Origin: Gleimia sp. 6138-11-ORH1
GTDB lineage: Bacteria; Actinomycetota; Actinomycetes; Actinomycetales; Actinomycetaceae
Assembly: GCF_024814355.1 (NCBI RefSeq)
Contig: NZ_JANUXV010000001.1
Span: 372,001-436,000 of the forward strand
Reading direction: 5' to 3'
DNA: 64,000 bases
Shown: piece by piece, positions 1 to 7,364 of the stretch
How the letters are laid out: every line of letters begins with the position of its first letter
Position numbering within the stretch: the first letter of the stretch is position 1
The notes under the pieces: model-generated
What the model saw: only the letters and a program-made list of their open reading frames with translations
What the model was told of the DNA's origin: nothing
The model's database searches: none
Position numbers and translations under genes: made by a program

Positions 1-1
1 A

Positions 2-577
2 CTTCCGGACCCAGACGATGAAGCTGCGAAATACGAGTTGGCAGATACCTTGCTTACGAAAGCGGGTTTTGCCTGGTACGAGATTTCCAACTGGGCGCGC
101 CTAGTACCGGGCGAACAGGCGGGGACCACGGCGCTGCAGCATGCGTCGGTGCACAACTTGGCATATTGGCGAGATGACGACTGGTGGGGGATTGGCCCGG
201 GGGCGCATTCGCATTTGGGAAATCTGCGCTGGTGGAATCGCAAGCATCCGCGAGCGTGGGCGCAGGCTTTAACTGGCAACGGCGTTGATGGCTTTGACGG
301 CAGTCACAAAGGGGGTGGTTTGGCTTCGCCGGCACAAGCAGGGGAAGAATTATTACCTGCAGACCGGGCTTTGGAACGCTTCTTACTGCAGATTCGCACA
401 GCGGATGGTTTGGCAGTTTCTGAAGTTGATCCACAATTGCGAGGACGTATTCCCGCGCTTATCGGTCAGGATTTGCTGTCTATGGAGGGAAATCCTAATC
501 AGGGTGAAGCTGTTATCACATTAACTTTAGCGGGGCGTTTACTGGCTGACTACGTCACCCGCGAACTCACTGTTTAA
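2..577 (+). CDS. hemW: HemW-like radical SAM protein, 3' part (5' end outside window)
   Basis: The reading frame is already open at base 2, so only the C-terminal 191 codons are present. The segment starting NLAYWRDDDWWGIGPGAHSH, followed by RWWNRKHPRAWA, is the characteristic post-barrel region of HemW, the radical SAM haem chaperone once called oxygen-independent coproporphyrinogen oxidase-like. The catalytic CxxxCxxC cluster would lie upstream of the window. The C-terminal part, with ERFLLQIRTADGL, matches the family's small C-terminal domain. In many actinobacteria hemW lies just upstream of hrcA-dnaJ; here about 12.8 kb separates them, which suggests insertion or rearrangement between two normally close genes. 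Identification is by recognition of these motifs, without a database search. Confidence 0.9.
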   Translation, partial: LPDPDDEAAKYELADTLLTKAGFAWYEISNWARLVPGEQAGTTALQHASVHNLAYWRDDDWWGIGPGAHSHLGNLRWWNRKHPRAWAQALTGNGVDGFDGSHKGGGLASPAQAGEELLPADRALERFLLQIRTADGLAVSEVDPQLRGRIPALIGQDLLSMEGNPNQGEAVITLTLAGRLLADYVTRELTV

Positions 578-641
578 CGGTGTGGTTTTGACCTAAAAAA
601 TAGAACATTTTATGTAGAACGCAAACGATTCACCTTGGTTG

Positions 642-955
642 CTATGCTGATTGTGCATAGTTCTTATTTCCTATCAGTTTCTGGGGTTTTCGTCTGAAGG
701 TTCGTCCCTGTCTTGGTATTTCTGCGTATGTGACTTTACCGAGGATGAAGTCAAGGAATGCGGAGATGTCGCGTGTTTGAGTATCGTAATGCCATCGGGA
801 ACTGATCTTACATTCGCGGCATAACCAGCGTTGTTTGCCGTTAGGGGAGTACCCGCTGCGGAGCATGGGAGAAGAACAAACTGGGCATGTTTTCGGGTGG
901 TTTGGTATGCCTCTAAAATGACGTAATTTGTGTTCAAGGTTTTCGTTGATTTATC
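642..955 (-). pseudogene. Remnant of IS256/IS1249-type transposase N-terminus
   Basis: On the minus strand an open frame of about 100 codons contains CPVC, then RWLCREC, then RTFRR. This matches the N-terminal zinc-ribbon and following helix of actinobacterial IS1249-like (IS256 family) transposases, which read CPxCG...QRWRCKxC...GRTFRR and then continue for more than 300 residues. Here the frame stops at 642 just after RTFRRKPQKLIG, and there is no in-frame ATG before the zinc ribbon (the first ATG, at 866, lies inside it). No terminal inverted repeats or DDE catalytic core are visible nearby. It is therefore a 5' fragment of a dead element. The family assignment rests on motif resemblance. 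Confidence 0.6.
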
Positions 956-1038
956 AAGGAAAACCGTATTTTCATCAACCGTTCCTGTCCTATAAGCCCA
1001 GTTTCTCTTTAGAATCCAATAAAGACGGAGGATTACCT

Positions 1039-1146
1039 ATGAAACCATCTGAGATTATTTGGTTACTATTAGGAACCCAACTTTTCTACTCGTTGCAATC
1101 GCGGTGGGGGCTGCGGCTTAGTTTCACAGTGGGTATTGGCGGTTAG
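1039..1146 (+). CDS. Possible small hydrophobic peptide (35 aa)
   Basis: A short ORF starts at ATG 1039 with GGAGG at the right distance upstream. The product begins MKPSEIIWLLLGTQLFY and has a hydrophobic N-terminal half. An alternative frame across the same bases also reads as hydrophobic (FLLVAIAVGAAA), so this may be the frameshifted start of a former membrane protein. There is no homology I recognise. It lies in a decayed region, so it could be non-functional. Confidence 0.25.
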   Translation: MKPSEIIWLLLGTQLFYSLQSRWGLRLSFTVGIGG

Positions 1147-1326
1147 GTTACCTTGCCATTTGCGATCCATTTGGCCTGTATTTTCCCTGCATTGAAACCT
1201 TAAAAAGAGTCTCTGTTATCGGAAAAATGCTACTAGCTAAACCCGGTTTCCTCCCCGCTAGCTGGTCAAAAGTTTAGTTTTTAGGGGACTGAAGATTTTT
1301 GTCTATAGCCCGAATTATTTTCAACA

Positions 1327-1340
1327 ATGACAAATGTCAT
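1327..1340. promoter_or_regulatory. Perfect dyad upstream of ABC transporter operon, candidate response-regulator site
   Basis: ATGACA, two bases, TGTCAT: a perfect 6-2-6 inverted repeat about 60 bp before the ATPase start at 1400. A -10-like CATACT lies at 1360-1365, so the right arm sits near the -35 position. NarL-family regulators bind short dyads of this kind, and one is encoded downstream at 4341. The assignment is inference. Confidence 0.45.
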
Positions 1341-1399
1341 GCCTGAAAATAGGTGAAAGCATACTTCAAGAAAAGCTTCTACAGGTACAAACTTTAAGT

Positions 1400-2338
1400 A
1401 TGAACACAAACACTAACGAAACCCCAGCTGCTCTAAAAGTAACTGGAATAACTAAACGATTTGGCGCGGTAACCGCGGTAGATAACGTGGATTTAGAAAT
1501 CCGCCAAGGTGAGATTGTGGCCTTACTGGGGCCCAATGGAGCCGGAAAAACTACTTTGTTGGATATAGCGCTGGGACTGCAACTACCAAACCAAGGAAAT
1601 GCGCGACTGTACGGCATGAAACCAATTTCTGCTATCCGTCGTTCGCTGGTAGGGGTAATGCAACAAACCGGTGGTATTTTGGAAGATTACCGAGTGGACA
1701 CTTTCCTTAAAACAGTAGCTGCCACCCACCTTAATCCACTTAGTTTGGATGAAGTTTTAGAAATCACTAACCTAAGCAAATTTCGTAAACAAAGGATCGT
1801 TAAACTCTCAGGCGGGGAAAAACAGCGTATCCGGTTTGCCACAGCCTTGCTGGGGAATCCAAAACTGCTGGTATTAGATGAGCCTACGGCAGGAATGGAC
1901 GCGGTAGCTCGTAGAGAATACTGGGAACTAATGCGCCAGTTCGCTGAAACAGGTAAGACCATTATTTTCGCAACCCATTACCTGGCAGAAGCAGAAGCCT
2001 TTGCGCAGCGAACCGTAATCATGAAATCAGGCAAAATCATTGTTGATGACGTTACGGACCAGATCCGTCGTACTCACGAGCAGCAGGTTCTTTCGATTAC
2101 CCTACCTGAAACTGAGCTTGAAAAAGTGTTGTCTTATCTTAAGAGCCATTTCTTAAAGCAGATTACTTCAGTCGCAGTTGAGAGACAGCGCCTTACTGCG
2201 GTAGGTAAAGATCTTGACTCAGTAGCCCGCTACTTGTTGAGTATTGAGGGCGCTCACGGTTTGGAACTTACCTCGAATAGTTTAGAAGACGTTTATACGA
2301 ATTTAGTTGGCCCGCAAAATGACGGTGAAAACGATTAG
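1400..2338 (+). CDS. ABC transporter ATP-binding protein
   Basis: This is the ATPase subunit of an ABC exporter, 312 aa from ATG 1400. Walker A is GPNGAGKTT, the signature is LSGGEKQR, Walker B is LLVLDEPTAGMD and the switch histidine lies in ATHYLAEAEAF. The layout, with the nucleotide-binding domain first and about 90 extra C-terminal residues, is the DrrA/YvfR type that pairs with a separate ABC-2 permease; the permease follows directly. An upstream in-frame ATG at 1334 would add 22 residues, but it overlaps the dyad at 1327-1340 and lacks a ribosome site, and family members usually start about ten residues before the first beta strand. With the downstream two-component genes it probably forms a drug or antimicrobial-peptide response module. 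The substrate is unknown. Confidence 0.85.
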   Translation: MNTNTNETPAALKVTGITKRFGAVTAVDNVDLEIRQGEIVALLGPNGAGKTTLLDIALGLQLPNQGNARLYGMKPISAIRRSLVGVMQQTGGILEDYRVDTFLKTVAATHLNPLSLDEVLEITNLSKFRKQRIVKLSGGEKQRIRFATALLGNPKLLVLDEPTAGMDAVARREYWELMRQFAETGKTIIFATHYLAEAEAFAQRTVIMKSGKIIVDDVTDQIRRTHEQQVLSITLPETELEKVLSYLKSHFLKQITSVAVERQRLTAVGKDLDSVARYLLSIEGAHGLELTSNSLEDVYTNLVGPQNDGEND

Positions 2339-2354
2339 AAGTAAAGGAAGAATA

Positions 2355-3137
2355 ATGGACACTTTAACTGAACTTAAGGGAATGCCCGCTTCTAATGGAT
2401 TCAAGGGGTTTCTCTATATTTCTTTGATTGCTTTCATGCGCATTGCCGGGCACCCACTTAACTTGGCTTTCTCTATTGGGCTTCCCATAGTCATGTATTT
2501 GATTTTCGGAGTTGGTAAAGACTACAGCAGTATCGAACTGCCTCACGGGAATGTTTCCGCGCAGATTATGCTGAATATGGCCTTTTATGGGGTGGTTATA
2601 GGAGCTTCAACCGTTTCAGTAGGTACTACTTTAGAACGTGCTAATGGGGTTTCTCGGCTTTATTCCACTACGCCCCTGTCATCATTTGCTTTTATTCTTA
2701 GTCGGATGGTGGCTTCATTAGGAGTAGTAACTATCGCGATTGTGGCAACTTTTTCTGTAGGAGCATTGACTGAAGCTAGGTTGGATGCTCATCTATGGCC
2801 TTTAACTGGGTTGCTGCTGGTTCTTTCTACAGTTTTAGCTTCATTGCTGGGCTTGAGCTTTGGTTTCATTTTCCGCTCTGACGCAGCCTATGGGGGAGTT
2901 TCCGGGGTGACGGTTATTTCTGCTTTTCTTGCAGGAATTTTCCTTCCTTTGGAGCAAATGTCGAGTTTCTTCCAAGATTTAGCTCCTTACTCGCCTTTTT
3001 ACGGTGCAATAATGTTGGTTAGCGCACCTTTATACGGAGAGGCGGTTAAGTGGTCTTGGGTATTTAACGTAGTTGTTTGGTGTGTGATCTTTGCAAGCAT
3101 TTCGGTTCTGGCACGGCGTTACGATACGGGGCGCTGA
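2355..3137 (+). CDS. ABC-2 type transporter permease
   Basis: This integral membrane partner of the preceding ATPase is 260 aa with about six hydrophobic segments, as in ABC-2 permeases (DrrB/YvfS type). The start chosen is ATG 2355, preceded by AAGGAAG; a TTG at 2307 in the same frame would overlap the ATPase gene. The segment ERANGVSRLYSTTPLSSFAFILSR resembles the cytoplasmic loop of this family, where short-chain permeases carry an R-x-x-P-like element after the second helix. Seventeen bases separate it from the ATPase stop, so the two are co-transcribed. It likely exports a hydrophobic or peptide substrate; the substrate cannot be deduced. Confidence 0.82.
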   Translation: MDTLTELKGMPASNGFKGFLYISLIAFMRIAGHPLNLAFSIGLPIVMYLIFGVGKDYSSIELPHGNVSAQIMLNMAFYGVVIGASTVSVGTTLERANGVSRLYSTTPLSSFAFILSRMVASLGVVTIAIVATFSVGALTEARLDAHLWPLTGLLLVLSTVLASLLGLSFGFIFRSDAAYGGVSGVTVISAFLAGIFLPLEQMSSFFQDLAPYSPFYGAIMLVSAPLYGEAVKWSWVFNVVVWCVIFASISVLARRYDTGR

Positions 3138-3214
3138 AAACGAGGGCGTTTGTGAATCTAGCAATAAATAAAAACCCGTTGGGCGTAAACTAGAAAAGGT
3201 GAGAAAGGCAAGTG

Positions 3215-4348
3215 ATGGCGAAAAAATGGCAGCTACAGGCAGATCCTGAAAAAACTTGGTTGGTGCTTGGGCACAGCGCGCCCTTCCTTGTCTTTTTGTC
3301 CTTCCCCGTTTACGCCGCCTATTCGGTGGGAGCATTCACCACGCGAGGTTTGCAGATCCTGGGCAGCACCGCAGTTTTTGCGATTACTTACCTGCTGACT
3401 TCCATTGCAGTTCCAATTGCACCTGAGGAAAGAAAACTCACCGCGCGCTTCATCTTTTGGCATTCATTGTTATTCATAGTGGCCTTACTCTATTTCCTGC
3501 TTGCGTACTTTGGTGGCGGAAGCGGCATGGTATTTTACATTTCCTACCTATCGGCCCTATGGATCCTGCAGGCCCCTAAATATCTGGTGTCGGTAGGGGG
3601 AATTCTAAGTATAGTTATCGCTGCTGCGCTTTCATTCTTTGTACCAGGAGAGTACCGCTTTGGGGTAGTTGTCATTGCTCTGGCGAACTTAAGCTTTTGG
3701 ATGACACGGCGAAACATAGAGGAAGAAAAAATCAGTTTAGAAACCGCTGCACGTGACGTTTTATTCGCCCAAGAAAGAGAACGTAACCGCATTAGTTCAG
3801 ATCTACACGACACTTTAGGGCAAACTCTCACCGCTTTGGGATTAAAAGCAGAACTAAGCCAAAAAATGCTTGAAGCGGGGCGCACTGACTTAGTACAAAA
3901 AGAGCTTGCCGAACTGCAAGTTTTAACAAGGGAGGTACTGGGCGACGTACGTTCAGTTGTTTCAGCTAACCGTTTCTTGGATTTAGTTGAAGAAATCAAA
4001 GCAGCTGAAAAGCTCTGCCGCAGTGTAGGCACGTGTTTTGAACTTAACGATCAAAGTGCTTCTCTCACAGTTGAACAGCGCACTATCTGCGCCTATGTGC
4101 TGCGCGAATCGGTAACTAACGCGTTACGTCACGGCGAACCAACTTTGATTAAAGTAGAGATTACACCCACCCACCTGTGGATTAGTAATGACATAACGGT
4201 TATAAAACCCACTAAAGGGATGGGACTAGGGTTAGAATCACTGCGTCAACGCATTGGAAAACTTGGGGTTTTAGAAACCCGTAAGGAACACGGGCAGTGG
4301 CATTTGACAGTTACTTTCACAAACGAAATGGCAGTGCAAAATGATTAA
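3215..4348 (+). CDS. NarL-type two-component sensor histidine kinase
   Basis: The N-terminal third (about residues 20-165) has five or six hydrophobic segments and little extracellular sequence, which suggests membrane stress or intramembrane sensing. The dimerisation/phospho-acceptor motif is ERERNRISSDLHDTLGQ (HisKA_3 type, His in the DLHD box). The C-terminal ATPase domain shows the N-box VLRESVTNALRHG and the G-box MGLGLESLRQR. This is the DesK/LiaS/YvfT class. ATG 3215 follows GAGAAAGG by six bases; an adjacent GTG at 3212 is also possible. A TAAACT at 3186-3191 could be a -10 for a separate promoter. The gene overlaps the response regulator by 8 bp and follows an ABC exporter, a common sensing-and-export layout. 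Confidence 0.9.
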   Translation: MAKKWQLQADPEKTWLVLGHSAPFLVFLSFPVYAAYSVGAFTTRGLQILGSTAVFAITYLLTSIAVPIAPEERKLTARFIFWHSLLFIVALLYFLLAYFGGGSGMVFYISYLSALWILQAPKYLVSVGGILSIVIAAALSFFVPGEYRFGVVVIALANLSFWMTRRNIEEEKISLETAARDVLFAQERERNRISSDLHDTLGQTLTALGLKAELSQKMLEAGRTDLVQKELAELQVLTREVLGDVRSVVSANRFLDLVEEIKAAEKLCRSVGTCFELNDQSASLTVEQRTICAYVLRESVTNALRHGEPTLIKVEITPTHLWISNDITVIKPTKGMGLGLESLRQRIGKLGVLETRKEHGQWHLTVTFTNEMAVQND

Positions 4349-4955
4349 GGTGATTCTAGTTGATGACCAGGCGATGGTTAGAGAAGCTCTGGCAGCACTA
4401 TTGGAACTAAGTGGCTCCGTGAAGGTTATCGCTCAGGCAAAAAATGGGGTAGAGGCGTTGGAAATCATAGGGAAACTGGCGCCCAGCGAGGCTGAGGTTT
4501 TGCTAACTGACATTGAAATGCCCCAGATGGATGGGCTTACTCTGGCGGAAAATGTACGCCGTTCCTACCCGCACCTGAAAGTTTGCATCGTTACCACCTT
4601 TGGACGCGCCGGCTACGTACAGCGAGCCTTAAGCGCGGGGGCTAAAGGATTTTTAGTTAAGGACGCACCTTCGAAAGACTTAGTTTCCGCCCTCGAACAA
4701 ATCCAAAAAGGAATCCGGGTAGTCGATCCCGCCCTGGCATTGGACGCCCTGTCCCTGCCCGCCAGCCCCCTGACAGAACGGGAAAAAGACATCCTGCTGG
4801 CATTTGAAAAGTTGGGAACAGTTTCCGAGGTCGCCGCCGAACTATTCCTTTCCGCCGGAACTGTCCGCAACCACGTCTCTAATATCATTGCGAAAACCCA
4901 CGCTAAGAATAGAGCAGAAGCCACCCGCATCGCTCGCGAAAATGGGTGGCTTTAA
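4341..4955 (+). CDS. NarL/LuxR-type response regulator
   Basis: The receiver domain has the acidic pocket (VDDQ), the phospho-acceptor Asp in LLTDIEMPQMDG, the switch Thr in IVTTFG and the Lys in FLVKDA. The C-terminal LuxR-type HTH includes LTEREKDIL, then VAAELFLSAGTVRNHVSNIIAK. It is 204 aa, normal for the family. It overlaps the kinase gene by 8 bp, so the two form a cognate pair. The likely target is the ABC exporter operon upstream, where a perfect dyad lies at 1327-1340. The stop codon falls inside the first copy of a 24-bp tandem duplication. Confidence 0.92.
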   Translation: MIKVILVDDQAMVREALAALLELSGSVKVIAQAKNGVEALEIIGKLAPSEAEVLLTDIEMPQMDGLTLAENVRRSYPHLKVCIVTTFGRAGYVQRALSAGAKGFLVKDAPSKDLVSALEQIQKGIRVVDPALALDALSLPASPLTEREKDILLAFEKLGTVSEVAAELFLSAGTVRNHVSNIIAKTHAKNRAEATRIARENGWL

Positions 4956-4993
4956 GCTACAGAAATAGCGTGGCTTTAAGCTACAGAAATAGT
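4946..4993 (+). repeat. 24-bp tandem duplication over the response-regulator stop codon
   Basis: GTGGCTTTAAGCTACAGAAA begins each of two consecutive 24-base units (4946-4969 and 4970-4993), which differ only at their last base. The first copy contains the last codons and the TAA of the response regulator. The second repeats the same stop in frame, so the protein is unaffected. It looks like a recent slippage duplication. Confidence 0.9.
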
Positions 4994-5033
4994 TTGAGAA
5001 GCTGCGGCTGCACCCCCATTGACGGGGATCTGC

Positions 5034-6080
5034 TCAGTCTTTTGGCAGGAAGTCTTGGTATTTGGCTTCGTCAAAGACAACGTCTAAGCTACCAATGTAA
5101 TGCACCCCGGCATTATCTCCACAAATCTTTCGCTTGAACTTATACATGCCACATTCGTCAGGATTTAAAGCATCCACGCCACCCATGTCATATTCAGCCA
5201 GACCTAACTCTAAAGCGTATTTGATAGCTTCAAAGTTCATTTGAATATTCGGGTAGAGGTTGCGTTTTTCGTTAGAAGAAGCCGCTGCAAAGTAAGCCAT
5301 TTTCCGGTTGTAAATGACCAGAACCGCAGCAGAAAGAGCAGTGCCTTCTTCATCACGAGAAATCACTAAACGTGACTGAGGGTATAGTTCCAGCATCCGG
5401 CGATAGTAGGGTTTGGGTCGGAATACGAAGTCTTGCCGGGAACCGGTAACGTTCATCAGCTCATAGAATTCATCGTAAGAAGACTCGAAGTCCGGGTCGG
5501 TGAAACCGTAGAAAGTAGTTTGAATTCCACTGCGATAGGATTTGGAAAGCTCATTTCTGAACCGAGCTGAATGGGCAGTTACCGCAGTTTCGTCTTTGCC
5601 CACCAGGTCTAATACCACCGCGTACATCATTTGTGTGAAGTGGTAGATATTTTCTATTTCCCGTGAACGGAACTTGTATCCTAAAGCCCGGTAGGATTCA
5701 ACCAGCTGGTCATCGATCTGGTGCGCCGGTTCAATCCGCAACAAGAACGGGTTTCTTAGTTCAATAGCGGGTTTTGCTTCAGCTAAAAGAGCTTGTACGG
5801 TGTCTACCTCAGCAAAATCGGCTACCGGTCCGCGCGGCACGTACATGAAAGAGGTTTCACCACCATCATTAGAAATGGAGAGGATTGTCATCGCAGCGGT
5901 GATTTCCCCGGTTTCGGACTGGAGGTAAACCAGGTCAGCGTTCCAGTTATTTTTAAGCTCAGCCCAGTGAATAGACTGCATATAGTTACCGTATTCGCTG
6001 GTGGCAACAAACTCTTCATAGGCAGCTAGCTGCGCTTTAATTTCGGCCGTGTCGGCAAAGGGGGTGCTCAGCACAGGCAT
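5034..6080 (-). CDS. FemABX-family peptidoglycan-bridge aminoacyltransferase (second gene of pair)
   Basis: 348 aa. FemABX (MurM/FemX) enzymes move an amino acid from aminoacyl-tRNA to the side chain of lipid II or peptidoglycan precursor. Family features visible are the start-proximal SIHWAELKNNW, then YVPRGPVADF, a central basic stretch SARFRNELSKSYRSGI, and the C-terminal GGVDALNPDECGMYKFKRKI, which corresponds to the family's G-x-x-D ... Y-x-F-K signature. It is clearly paralogous to the next gene upstream, and only two bases separate them, so they form an operon. Two adjacent paralogues usually add successive or alternative residues of an interpeptide bridge. The amino acid used cannot be read from the sequence. 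The coiled-coil tRNA-synthetase-like arm of longer FemA proteins appears short or absent. Confidence 0.88.
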   Translation of the reverse strand: MPVLSTPFADTAEIKAQLAAYEEFVATSEYGNYMQSIHWAELKNNWNADLVYLQSETGEITAAMTILSISNDGGETSFMYVPRGPVADFAEVDTVQALLAEAKPAIELRNPFLLRIEPAHQIDDQLVESYRALGYKFRSREIENIYHFTQMMYAVVLDLVGKDETAVTAHSARFRNELSKSYRSGIQTTFYGFTDPDFESSYDEFYELMNVTGSRQDFVFRPKPYYRRMLELYPQSRLVISRDEEGTALSAAVLVIYNRKMAYFAAASSNEKRNLYPNIQMNFEAIKYALELGLAEYDMGGVDALNPDECGMYKFKRKICGDNAGVHYIGSLDVVFDEAKYQDFLPKD

Positions 6081-6082
6081 GG

Positions 6083-7150
6083 TTAGAAGTCCTTAACTAA
6101 AGTTACTTTATCGGTTTCGCGAATATCTTCAGGCAGGAAAGCCCGGTAGCGGGATTCTTCAAAGACCAGGTCCAAAGCGCCGATCCATTGCACCATTCCC
6201 TCTTTACCGCACAGGTCGCGCTTAAACTTAAACAGAGGGCAACCCTCATTATGCATTTTTACGCTTCCCATATCGTAGTGGGTCATCCCATCTGCGATCG
6301 CATCTTTAATGGCTTCCCAGTTAGTTTGGGTAGCGGGATAAAGATTGCGTTTTTCGGTGGTTGAACCGGCGTAAACGTAGTGAGATTTATTGTTGTAGTT
6401 CACCAGCAGACAGCCAGAGAGGGGAGTGCCTTCTTCATCGGAAGTAATGATGATTTTTCCTCCGGGGAAGGCACGCACCATACGATCGAAGTATTCGATG
6501 GGGCGGGTGATGGCTCCCTTTCGGTCGAGGGAGGTTTTAACCAGCTGGTGGAAAGTTTCTAAAGCCCACTGGTAGTCTGCATCATTTGCGCTGTAAATCT
6601 TTGAAGAGATACCGCTCTTATAGGATTTGCGGATTTTTCCGCGGAAACGGGAACTGAAATCAGCAAAGACTTCATCTTCAGTTTTTCCGTTAATCCAACG
6701 GATCATGGTGTAAACACCATTTGAGAAAGGTTTGTAATCGTCTTCTTCAGAAGAACGGAATTGGAATCCAAGGGCGCGGTATTTTTCTACCAGTTCTTGA
6801 TCAAAGGGGTGTTCGGGTTCAAGGCGCAGCAGGTAGGGGTTGCGTGCTTTAATCGCAGGTTTTGCTTCTTCCAGCAGGCGCATTACTAAATCAACATCGG
6901 AAAAATCGCAGACAGGGCCGCGTGAATACATGAGGGAGTATTCATCGTTAGCGACGGAAAGTAGAGTCAGGGCGGCGCAGATTTTCCCAGTTTCGTCACG
7001 TAAATAAACGTAGTCTGCGTGCCAGTTATTTTTTACTTTTTGCCAGTGGATGGACTGTAGCATATGCCCGTGTGGGGAAGTGGCGATGAAATTTTCGTAT
7101 TCTTCCAGTTCAGCTGCCGCATTAGGGGCGTCGGTATTGATGATTGGCAT
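6083..7150 (-). CDS. FemABX-family peptidoglycan-bridge aminoacyltransferase (first gene of pair)
   Basis: 355 aa, related over its length to the downstream gene. Shared elements include LQSIHWQKVKNNWHADYVYLRDE, YSRGPVCDFSDVD, RNPYLLRLEP, KRNLYPATQTNWEAIKDA and the C-terminal MGSVKMHN then LFKFKRDLCG. As a lipid II aminoacyltransferase it would work at the inner face of the membrane with aminoacyl-tRNA as donor. ATG 7150 is preceded by AAGAAAGG at good spacing. It is the first gene of the minus-strand pair and is transcribed away from the BCCT transporter. Together with the lysine-type MurE at 10857-12326 it predicts a branched Lys/Orn peptidoglycan, as known for Actinomycetaceae. Confidence 0.88.
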   Translation of the reverse strand: MPIINTDAPNAAAELEEYENFIATSPHGHMLQSIHWQKVKNNWHADYVYLRDETGKICAALTLLSVANDEYSLMYSRGPVCDFSDVDLVMRLLEEAKPAIKARNPYLLRLEPEHPFDQELVEKYRALGFQFRSSEEDDYKPFSNGVYTMIRWINGKTEDEVFADFSSRFRGKIRKSYKSGISSKIYSANDADYQWALETFHQLVKTSLDRKGAITRPIEYFDRMVRAFPGGKIIITSDEEGTPLSGCLLVNYNNKSHYVYAGSTTEKRNLYPATQTNWEAIKDAIADGMTHYDMGSVKMHNEGCPLFKFKRDLCGKEGMVQWIGALDLVFEESRYRAFLPEDIRETDKVTLVKDF

Positions 7151-7364
7151 TTATGCACCTTTCTTAGTCAGTTTCAAGAATACCGAGTTTCTTTTTAGCT
7201 CGCTTGGTGTTGCCTGCGTGTCTACAGACTCAGAAGCCGGTTTTACCTATCAAAGTTAATTACTTTGTCAGCTGACTTAAATGTGAGATGAGTCTTTTAA
7301 TGCGGAGTTAATCAAGTAGACTTGCTATGTTTGAATTGACCATATTCCCGACTGTTAGGTATTT

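Larger units (their letters stand above)
578..1399. other. Gene-poor, decayed intergenic stretch
   Basis: This 822-base stretch between hemW and the ABC transporter has no intact gene of normal size. It holds a broken transposase start on the minus strand (642-955), a 35-codon ORF with a good ribosome binding site (1039-1146) and a perfect dyad at 1327-1340. The remainder shows no coding pattern I can support. It looks like a site of past insertion and decay. Confidence 0.6.

Noticed and set aside
7160-7230. Minus-strand frame ending in GNTKRAKKKLGILETD before the first FemABX gene
   Set aside because: It looks like a protein C-terminus, but only about 20 codons are open between stops and there is no start, so a gene cannot be supported.
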